A stretch of DNA of 64,000 nucleotides from Pyrus communis. Its lineage: Eukaryota > Streptophyta > Magnoliopsida > Rosales > Rosaceae. Positions 46,640 to 56,117 of the stretch are shown one piece after another. The notes under the pieces were generated by a model. The model was not told the origin of the DNA, searched no databases, and was given only the letters and a program-made list of their open reading frames with translations. Position 1 is the first letter of the stretch. Every line of letters begins with the position of its first letter. Location: the NCBI RefSeq assembly GCF_963583255.1, contig NC_084808.1:26678300-26742299 (forward strand), written 5' to 3'. Position numbers and translations under genes: made by a program.

Positions 46640-47396
46640 TCACGAACGACATGTCGTTTATCCTGCCTGGTAGAAACCCTAACCTCAAAACCCTATAAAA
46701 ATCTCTCTTCCGGCTGCAACCCTTTCGCAAGTACTAGTGATAGATTTCTCACGTCAGGTACTACGCCGTGACGTATTTATATCCTTTTGTTCCTTTTTGT
46801 GTCTCCTAATTATGTATGGATTTTACTGAGATTTTGAAATCATCAAGTTTTAATCTTGTAATTATTGCATTCTAATGCACCAGATAGCCCCTTGCTACTT
46901 GGAAACATAGTAGCAGGGAAATTTCGAGCAAAGGGTTGGGTGCAAGATTCAAACTTTGAGATTTTTATCTGAATTAATGGTTTAATTCTTGTGTTTTTCT
47001 GTTGCATTTGATACATGTATATGGATTTTATGAAACAAAATTTATATTGTTGAACTTGATGTGGATTTTAAACTTGGCTTATTTGTACCATTAAATTTTG
47101 ATTTTGGTCGCTGATGAGACGAGTTGAAGCGAATGCGAGCACTAAAAATTTGCGGTCTGTTACGCATTTGTATTTCAGACTGTACGAGCATGGTGCGATA
47201 CTGAAGGGATCATTGCAGACTTCTCTTGCATTTTTCAAATGACAGCTGAAGCAAAGCTAGGGATACAACATGTGTTGGCATTATGTCCAAACATGGCATG
47301 GTTACAGACCGTTAATTATATGCATCAAAACAACATTGCAAACTTGAGCAAAGTAAGCGAACAATTTGCCGGCGGTTTGGGAAAATTGTAGGTACT
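46640..47396 (+). other. possible promoter plus decayed gene, ribosomal-protein-gene-like
   Basis: In order: a telo box AAACCCTAACC (about 46675), a TATA box CCTATAAAAATC (46693), a TOP-like start CTCTCTTCCGGCTGC, a donor-like GTCAGGTACTACG (46756) and an acceptor-like TTTGTATTTCAG ending at 47178. After that the sequence ATGGTGCGATACTGAAGG opens. Such an arrangement is typical of plant ribosomal protein genes, and MVRY is how RPL17-type proteins can start, but the fifth codon is TGA. An alternative frame stays open for 71 codons without a recognised product. I treat it as a probable remnant, not a working gene. Confidence 0.25.
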
Positions 47397-47975
47397 ATAT
47401 ATAACAACATATATATGGATTTATAAATGTATAGAAGGTGAAATTTCTCTAAAATATTTTCATGATATGTAAATAAAAGTTTTATTTATTTTCATGTACA
47501 CCTTTATAGGAGGTTAAATGTATTTTAACGAACTATGATATACGTATCATATATGATGACATATAAATTTATTTATTTTCATGCTTTCATGATATCCATC
47601 ATCTTAGCTTTCTCATGTAATTTTGTCCATCAATCTCTTAAGAATAATTTAAACAGAAATAGTCCCAATATATTCGAACAAGATTACATAAGCTTGATGC
47701 CCAAGGCAACATACGTTGGTTGTCAATTATTCATTCAGAAGCTACCAGTCATTATCCAATTAAAAAAATTATTTTACTTAATATTATGTACTAGTGTTAT
47801 TCATTTTCAATTCTAGATGTGAAGTTTTAAATTTCGTGAATGAAGAGTTCGATACCAATTTATTCTCTTACCATTATTGTAAATATGGTTGCATAAGAAA
47901 ATATAAAAAAATAAACGTTATGGTAAGATACTGCTCATTATGTTGAGATTTTGAAGAGAGTATATTTAGACAGAA
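47397..47975. other. AT-rich intergenic, no gene
   Basis: No gene is recognised. The ORF at 47535-47816 begins at a non-ATG codon and shows no domain. Confidence 0.45.
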
Positions 47976-48020
47976 CTAGTATAAGTACCCATGCATTGCT
48001 GTGGGTTTTAAAAGCATATA
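47976..48020 (-). mobile_element. candidate Helitron 3' terminus
   Basis: On the minus strand a short imperfect hairpin ACCCACAGCAATGCATGGGT is followed by ACTTATACTAG and then T. This matches the known Helitron 3' end rule: a hairpin about 10 bases before CTRR, with insertion before T. The 5' end was not found; it should lie to the right on the plus coordinates, possibly near 49.4 kb. Confidence 0.4.
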
Positions 48021-48246
48021 AAATATGTAAAAAGTTATGTACACATGTACACCCAAATTAGGGGTTCAATGATGGATTTGTACTCCTGGTTAAATGCACT
48101 TATAATTTTTATTTTCCAAATCCATATACTCTTCGAAAATACCTATGAGAAGAAAAAAAAAATATTGAGAATAAAAGGGACTCAAGTAGGTACTGTTAAT
48201 ACAATTTATTAAAATTTTGAATAAAGAAAATAAGTACTTCGCCTTA

Positions 48247-48650
48247 CTTCGTATCTTCCTTTGATAATACGCTTGACCCTAGTAATTTCTTGAGAAGTAG
48301 TGTTATCTCTGGGGTTATATCAGCCATGCTTTCTTCCTGCAAGGGTTTATTTTTAACTGTCTTCTGTCGTTTGTTTAGACTCTGACAATTTTCTTCATCA
48401 TCCGGCTTAATTCTATTGGTTGGTGTAGTCGAGTTAGGAAACAAATCAGAGTCACAATGTTCATGTTCATTGTTTGTGCGACAAATTTTTTTTGTTAGAC
48501 ATTTCTATTTCGCTTGCATCAAAAGAACTAGAGCTTCCTTGTATAGTCAAGCTTCTCTTGATGTTCCTAGTTGTTTTCCGCATTGTACTTGCAAATTAAT
48601 AACCCCAAGCAACAAATTAGTAGCTGGGGAGAAACAAAAAGATATGTTCA
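48247..48650 (-). pseudogene. unrecognised broken ORF within the candidate Helitron
   Basis: Two minus-strand open stretches that look like one protein tail: an upstream part with SSSSFDASEIEMSNKK and, one base out of frame after an A8 run, a downstream part with CQSLNKRQKTVKNKP ending at 48247. The Ser/Asn/Lys-rich, basic tail resembles C-termini of RPA70-like proteins often carried by plant Helitrons. That identification is weak inference. Confidence 0.25.
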
Positions 48651-48699
48651 ACTATATTTATAATCCAACCAAGTAAAATAAATGCAAACCGAGAATATA

Positions 48700-49676
48700 T
48701 AAATTAGGATTTTCAAAACACGCTATTACAAAAAATTAATCGCATACAAAATTCTTTTAAACGATCATTAAAAGCACAAAATGAAAACTGAGCTCTTATG
48801 AAGAAGCAATGAGAAGGAATGAAGCAACAGAACACCTGTTCAAAAATCCAAAAACGAAATATAGTTCATAGTTCAAAATTGTATGCATCTACAACACCAA
48901 TATCATTATCGAGTGAAGATGTAGATATTTTCAAGATTTAGAAACATATTAAGATGCAATAGGGATTCGCTTTTGATAAATAAAATAAATCAATGTCTTT
49001 TTTCATTTCAGGGATAAAAAATAAAGGTTGAGACTCATAGAAATGAAATTAATTACAAATCTGATATCTTGGGTTTTTATTTTTTATTTTTTCACACAAA
49101 CTAACGTAATTCCAACAGAAGAGAGAGAGAGAGAAATAGAGAGACCTACTGATGAGTCAATTGCCAATTTTCTGAAGAAATCGATGCTTTTTATGAGTGC
49201 ATCACAACCTTAAAAAAAAAACGCAAATATCAGTAAAATTGTAAATTAAAACACAAAAGAAACCCTCAAAAAAAAAAAAAAAAAAACTAATTAGCATTGA
49301 AGTTACTGAAAGCACAAGAAATTAAAAAAAGAAAAAAATAAAAAAGAATGAGAGAATCCACACTAAACAAAACAGAAAAGAGAACTTGCCCTCTCCCCCC
49401 TCAAGTATGGATTGTACACTGATTTCCAGTATCGAGGTTGCTTATTATATCCTTGGGTATGGTTTGTGACTTAGTGTTTGTGGTGAAGTGCAACTTGTCT
49501 GTGTTTGTTGTCATATTTAAATAGATTTAAAAATTAAATATCGTGATGTTATCAAATAATATATTTTAGATATAACAATCATAAAATCATACAACAAGTA
49601 ACTGTTTTAAAGTTCCTCAAATAATCACAGAAGAGAAACAAAACATACATGAAGATAGGTGTATAGATTCAATGGC
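48700..49676. other. AT-rich intergenic, no gene
   Basis: Poly-A tracts at about 49212 and 49269-49286, and a (GA)n tract near 49121-49143. Nothing codes convincingly. Confidence 0.4.
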
Positions 49677-49770
49677 CACGATCATTCTATACTTATAGAT
49701 TTGACAAAACTTAGTTCGTAGTTCTGCACTTCCCACGATCATTCTATACTTATAGATTTGACAAAACTTA
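49677..49770. repeat. short direct duplication, offset 57 bp
   Basis: CACGATCATTCTATACTTAT and the following AGATTTGACAAAACTTA occur at 49677 and again at 49734, about 37 bases each, identical. A recent local duplication without a gene. Confidence 0.8.
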
Positions 49771-50639
49771 CTATATTGGAAGGCCATTGTTTGTTAAATT
49801 CGTTTTTATTAGGAGGGGATCCGTCTTTGTTTCTTAATCAATTGTAATATTGTCTGTATCTACTTTTTATGTTGGAGATCGCATCCATGATGAATAAACT
49901 TCTTTTCCAATACGGATCCTAAAAGTTGGAACATTTATTCTAAGGTTAATAGCATCTAACATGAAATTATTTTTTCACTGCTCTTGCTTCTTCTGCCTCC
50001 TTTTACTGGGAACAGGGAGAAAATTCAGCAGAAACTAATTCAGGAAAATTCAGTAAGGATAAAAATCAAATCATGCTTTAAAGAGATGCAAGATATTCAC
50101 AAAAAAAAAAAAAAAAAAAAAAAAATTTGACAACTAATTTAATTACATTATTATTCGAATGCGAAAGAAATTTTTTTTTTATAATCGGCATTACACGACT
50201 CTTAAGACGTTTTGAACGTGTTTAAAAATAGAGAAATAATATTTAATGAATAGCTGATTGAATCACATTATTGCTAAGTTATTGTAAGGTACTAGTTAAA
50301 AAAAGTACAAAACATAATTATTAAAAAATACTATTAAAATGATGAAGATACCCCTACATTATTATTTGATGTATTATATTAGGCTACTTTTGATGTTTTT
50401 TGTTTCATGAGTATTTTTGTTCAAATTTTTTTGTTGAAGCTTGTGACATCAAAAAATATTTTTCGTCTTTATTGTTGGATATATATAATTTAATTTAATT
50501 TAAAGTCAAAACTTATTACCCCGAAATTTCATATTCTTTTTCCATTTTTTATTCCAAGATTTACTTGTGTATCATACGAAACAGGTAAATTAAGAATTAT
50601 CGTTCCTTGGAGTCTTTCAGAATTTGAGTACCCCCTCCC
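49771..50639. other. AT-rich intergenic, no gene
   Basis: Includes a pure A run of about 25 at 50100-50125, possibly a retroposon tail, and AT-rich low-complexity DNA. No gene. Confidence 0.45.
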
Positions 50640-51491
50640 GCTCCCCAGACGGCACTTCTTCCTGTTGGGCTGTTTTTCATCCGTCTTCTTGTAAACCATC
50701 ATCCTGCCCTATCCCAAGGTAATTTATGCATTAGGGTTTCTTTGTTATTTAGGAATTTAGGGTTTTTAGTTTGCTCAGTTTTGGGGCTGCTTCAATAGTA
50801 ACTCGAATGTAGGGTTTCTTAATTCTTTCTGATTTAGGAATCTAGGGTTTTTTAGCGTGCTTAATTTTGTGGCTGCCCAAATTTGGTATTGCTTCAATAG
50901 TAATTCCTATGTTTGTAATGCAGAAGCTTTGAATTTAGGGTTTCTGATTGCAGAAGCTTAGTTTGATCTGTTTGTAATGCATATGTGAATCTTTATAATG
51001 CATATATCAATTTGTTAAATTTATTTCAGAGTCACTTGTTTTGATAATTTGAATTCCAGAAATGTCTCAGTGGCCAAAAAATCTCTGTTTGTAAGGCATA
51101 TTGAACTGGATATATGTGAATTTGAGGATATATGTGAATATAGAAACCTGCATGTTGCTGGGAAGAGATTTGAGGATATATGTGAATATACAAATCTGCA
51201 TCTTGCTGGGAAGGGATTTAAGGATATATGTGAATATAGAAACCTGCATGTCTCAGTGGCCAAAAATTTCTGTTTGTAAGGCATAATTTTTTTATGTGCA
51301 ATTTATGGTTTGCAATGTTGCTGCATCTACATTTCAAATGCTTACTTTAATTAGACTAGTTTAGTTAGAAAGGTATGATAATGAATGTGAAATGAACTTT
51401 TGAATGAGGTCTGTTATTGACATGGTTACTGTTATTGCACATTCAAGCTTTGGTAATTTATAAGCATACGTTTTAATTGTTTTTTTGCAGG
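50640..51491 (+). promoter_or_regulatory. PMD-PP7 gene leader exon and first intron, rich in telo-box motifs
   Basis: A GC-richer leader (about 50630-50719) ends CTATCCCAAG at donor GTAATTTATG. The acceptor TTTTTTTGCAG at 51490 lies one base before the ATG at 51492. The first 220 bases of the intron contain five TAGGGTTT motifs (about 50734, 50759, 50813, 50844, 50938). The intron also holds the 48-bp minisatellite at 51064-51287. Confidence 0.5.
51064..51287. repeat. 48-bp minisatellite flanked by a 37-bp direct repeat
   Basis: Units with GAGGATATATGTGAATATAG ... CTGCATGTTGCTGGGAAG start near 51125, 51173 and 51221, with a partial GGATATATGTGAA at 51108. The whole block is bracketed by GTCTCAGTGGCCAAAAA(A/T)T and CTCTGTTTGTAAGGCATA-like sequence at 51064-51100 and 51250-51286. 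The ORFs spanning it are an effect of the 48-bp (multiple of three) period. Confidence 0.85.
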
Positions 51492-54400
51492 ATGATTGGG
51501 TCTCGTGAAAAGTTGTGTAAATTGTCCCAATGGAAAGTGGACCAAAGGGTTCTTGGGGCATTAGAGGGCACTGGGTTAGATAATCTATATACTTTAGCAA
51601 CTATTGTCGGTAGAAATGCTCATGACAATAGCATGATAGATGCTCTTGTTAGGCATTATGATGTTAGAGATAGGTGTTTTAAGATTAATAATCAAAATTT
51701 ATTTTTTGGATTAGAAGATGTGCTTTTAATCACAGGCCTTCCAGTAGAAGGAACCCCAGTGATAAAGACAACAACAAGCGTTCATGCCCTTGAAAAGTTG
51801 TTAGGAGGAGTGCCTGAAAGTGAGTTGAAGGATAAATCAAATGCGGTGAACCTTAGTTGGTTACAAAAAGAGTTTGAGCATGTACCTGAAAATGTAGATG
51901 CCAATAGATTTTCCTGTCATGTTAGAGGATTTGTCCTCTACATATTAGGCACGGTAATGGTTCCCAGTTTAGATCATGTGCACGTGAATCTGGGCTACTT
52001 GGGCTGCATGTCCGAGATAGGTGATATAAAGAAGTATGCATGGGGAGTTGCACTGCTTTCCCATGTGCACTATAGTCTAGAGAGTCATCTTAAAAGAAGG
52101 AAAAAAGCTATTGGCAGCCACTTGTTCTTCTTAATGGTGTGGGCATTGGAGCATATCCCTGCCTTTGTGATGGAATTTTTCGGGCATGAGTTAGACACCT
52201 ATCCCAGCGAGTTCCCGCTGTCTTGTGCTTGGGGAAAATTGTTTCATAATGTGCTTTCTAATAGACACAAAGTGAGGGACTTTAATCGGCACTTGGAGCA
52301 TCTTTGGGAAAATGAAAATTCGGTACACCTTTTTTACCTTTAGCTTGTAACTTACGTAGCTTTCAATTTTTTATTTTAATAATGGTTTTATTTTAATATA
52401 CATGTCTTGTAGGTTACTTGGCAGCCTTATATGAGGCTTGCTGACAACTTCCTCCCTGAAGAGATTAGGGGGCAGCAGCGGATGGGAAGCTGCCGGGTGA
52501 TTTTGATTCACCCGATCCACAGGTGCCCCCTCATATTCCATCGTCCTGATCTTTGCCCTAGGAAACTTGGGTTTAGAGAGGCCGATGTGACTGCCTGTTC
52601 CCCAATGCTTTCCGATCGCACAAGATTTCGAAGTTGGAAACTTCATCTAGAAGAGTGGGAGAAGTTGGAGACGTGCTTTGTGAGGAGCCGGTTAGATCAA
52701 CAAGGTATGAATATTTAACCATTAGTACTGAACTAAAATATGCTTTTGTTTTTTCAAATGCTTGAACACTTTCTTTTTAATTGGTATTAGATGGCGGGGT
52801 CTCGGTGCCAGAAACGAACCTGAGAGAAGGCGGAGCCAAATCTGGAGGATTTGAAAACATAGAAAGAATCCATATTACAGTACAAGAATGTAAGAGCAAG
52901 ACTCCTAATCCTTATCATCCTTGGAGTCGTGGACTGTTTGGGTGGCAATGAGATTTAGTGTATCAATATTCATAAAATTCACATTTAATTTGTGTTTGGT
53001 TAGGGTCTGAGGCAGAAATTACAGCAACAGCAGCAGCTGCTCTATCTGCATCTGCAACTCAAGTCGTTGAACGAGCAACTACTCTAAATGTTCCATCTGC
53101 ATCTATACCTGTTCCATCTACATCAGCACCTCAAGATGTTCCAGAACCAGGAGCACAAGTTCCATTTGCATCTGCAACTCAAGACGTTGCAGAACGAGTA
53201 GAACCGCCGCCGGTCGGTGATTCATCGTCTTCCTTCATCAAAAACTCTGAATCCAAAGACAACCCATTGTTGTCGCCACCACCACCCAAAATCCCAATTG
53301 TATGGCCGCTCAACGGAAAGCTCAGCCTTGAATGGGTTCAAAACCTCATGTCCACTATGGATTGGGCTTCTAGAAATCTTGACCCAGAGAAATTTCTGGA
53401 CGTGTTTCCTATGGAGGTTTTCGATAGCTTGGTCGTCAGCGCCTCCAATATCCTCCACAAAGAGGCAAATTGCATTTTCGTCGACCGGTTAGGCCTGGAA
53501 TCCACTGTTGTCGTTGTTGGAGACATTCATGGTCAGCTGCACGATCTCCTTTTCCTTCTAGATGATGCTGGATTTCCTTCAGAAAATCGATTATTCGTCT
53601 TCAATGGCGATTATGTAGATAGAGGGGCTTGGGGGATCGAAACCTTCTTGATTTTATTGGCGTGGAAAGTGTTTTTGCCCAAGAGCGTTTATCTTCTTAG
53701 AGGAAATCATGAATCCAAATACTGCACTTCCGTTTATGGATTTGAGAAGGAAGTGTTGACAAAGTATGGAGACAAAGGGAAAGATGTGTACCGACAATGT
53801 CTCTGGTGCTTTAAGCGTCTCCCTTTGGCATCCATTATCGGGAAACATGTATATACTGCTCATGGTGGGCTGTTTCGCAGCATGGCGGCATACCCCAAGA
53901 GATCAAAAGGAAAGAAGAGAAGGAGAATAGCTTTCGATCCTGAACTGAGCAGTCCATTGTCTCTTGGCACGTTTGAAGAATTAAAGAAGGCTCAAAGATC
54001 GGTTTTTGATCCTTCATGGGAAGGTTCGAACTTGATTCCTGGTGACGTGCTATGGTCAGATCCCTCCATGGATCCTGGTCTTTCTTTGAATACAGAGAGA
54101 GGCATTGGTTTGCTTTGGGGCCCTGACTGCACTGAGGATTTTCTCAAGAAGTCTCAACTCAAGGTTATATACAAGATGGAATCTGCATTTCTTGGTTTTA
54201 GGCAATTGAATGTTAGATTACTTGCACGGTTACATGTTGGAAACCAATATGTTGTGGGATATTTTGTCGATGCTATGGTCTTTAACAATATGCCTTTTGT
54301 TGTTTAACTTCTGGTGACTTGCTTGTGTTAGTTGTTAAGTGATGCATTCAATCAATAGCATATTGTGACTTCGCAACATGGCATGCTTTAACTATAATCT

Positions 54401-56117
54401 AGAGATGATGCACATTTCTTTTCTAGAACTAAACCTTTGATTAATTTTGGTTACTGGTGTTCCAAGTGCTTGTGAATTTAAATTTAGGTAACTTTTAAAA
54501 ACAAATGTGGACAAGTTGTTCAATATAATTTTGAATGTTCATACAAAGTTAATTAGTCAAAAACAATATCTGACGGATGATCAGTTGTTAACCCTAATAT
54601 AATGTTGACAACAAATAGGTTCTTACAACGGCGTATTTTATGTTCAAATTACATGATGATTGTTAAAGCTTGTTATGAAAGCATGTATAAGAGATGCAGA
54701 TGCTTATGGTTTTGTTATTGCTTTGATAGTTTTTAACCACCTTGACCTTGGCTCAATAGGTAGATGGTGGGTGGGGTTTGTCTCTGTCTTCTGTTAAAAT
54801 TTTACTATTAAAGGAAAGAATGTCTAGTTTTAATCCTTTTAAAAATGACTAGCAGCTGTAATGTTTCTAAACTGCACAAAGGCTGTTGCACTTATGTTTC
54901 TCTCACATACTAAGCATGAGATGATTTCTTTCTACTCTCTTGTTACGTTCACTTCCTTGTGTTATATTTGCATAACTAGTAATCGTAATAGAGGTGCAAT
55001 ACTAAGATTTGGGTTATTCTATATTGTCAAAACCACAGTTGATTATTAGATCGCATGAAGGCCCTGATGCGCGGGAGAAGAGGCCAGGTCTTGATGGAAT
55101 GGATAACGGGTTCACCATAGATCACATTGTGGAGTCAGGAAAGCTCATTACTTTGTTTAGTGCTCCAGACTACCCACAATTTCAGGTTTGTTTAGGATCT
55201 TCTGAGATGGGTATTTGTTGTGTTCTTAGTTTTGCCAAATTGCGATGCAAAGTTTGCTTGATGCATGTATGGTTATGTTGATGTGGTTTTGCGTGTTTCC
55301 TTCTAAGATCCTAAACTCAATTATCTTTATTATTAACATTGGTAAGTTCTATAGGTTTGGGGGGTTTGTGATATCAAGATAGTGATAGAAGTAAAACAGA
55401 ATGGATACTTTCTTTTAGCCTTGTGACCGGAAATATCAAAGATAGTAACTGGATATCAAGATAGTAAGATAGTGATTGGATGATTCCACCCGTGAAACTT
55501 CTGTATAGAAATCATTTGCGTAATAGGAAAAGAGCATAGATAAAGTAAGGTACTTGAACCCAATGAAGAAAAACCAATATAAAACTAAAATTTATAGATG
55601 CAGCACATGAAATGTGTTTCTGTGTGTCTAAATGTATAGCTATTGACTATTTGTAACTAGTCCATCTCCCGACTCATGCTGTGATGCTTTCTTAACTCTT
55701 GATTGAGCCTTCAAGTTCATCTACGTTTGGTTTTACTTACGGATTTTATGAAATAGTTTGTGTGCCTGTTTTTGCATTCTGTAAATTGACACTAATCTCT
55801 TCATGCACATGCAGGGGACAGAAGATAGGTACAGAAATAAAGGAGCTTACATCGTTTTGGAACCCCCAAATTTTGATAATCCTGTTTTTCATAGCTTTGA
55901 AGCAATAACTCCAAGACCTCAGGTATTTTTGTTTACTGACTCAATATTTCATAAATCCCTGATAAGTATTTCGTTTTATGTTGGAGCCAAATGTACGTGT
56001 TAAAAATATTTCCATGCTTTGTGGCTTCCATTGCAGGCGAATCCCTTTTATGATTTTGAAGAAGTGGCAGATTCTGATCAAGAGTTGAACTTCGCATCGA
56101 TGCAGACTAGCCCATGA
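51492..56117 (+). CDS. plant mobile domain protein fused to PP7-type Ser/Thr phosphatase (PP7 long form / MAIL3-like)
   Basis: Two-domain protein of 905 aa. Exons: 51492-52322, 52413-52704, 52791-52889, 53004-54163, 55039-55184, 55814-55922, 56037-56117; 2,718 bases. Residues about 25-370 are a plant mobile domain, a fold shared with transposons and the MAIN/MAIL1 silencing proteins: FGLEDVLLITGLPVEG, RGFVLYILGTVMVP and KKYAWGVALLSHVHYSL. Residues about 400-480 are a repetitive Ala/Ser/Pro/Val linker. From about 490 there is a full PPP phosphatase with all metal and catalytic motifs: VVGDIHGQ (about 579), NGDYVDRG (608), RGNHES (640), AHGGL (693), RSHEG (797). The split of the 3' domain over four exons resembles PP7 genes. 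In Arabidopsis, MAIN and MAIL1 act with the phosphatase PP7L in gene expression and transposon silencing, and fused PMD-PP7 proteins are known in eudicots. A similar nuclear role here is inference. No break seen. Confidence 0.9.

Noticed and set aside
47145..47225. C/D-box-like TGATGA and CTGA motifs near 47112-47207
   Set aside because: The first base of box C does not fit, and there is no terminal stem pairing the ends. Not enough for a snoRNA call.
51021..51284. Several overlapping ORFs of 60-87 codons on both strands
   Set aside because: They exist because the minisatellite period (48 bp) is a multiple of three and so keeps frames open. The block lies in the first intron of the PMD-PP7 gene.
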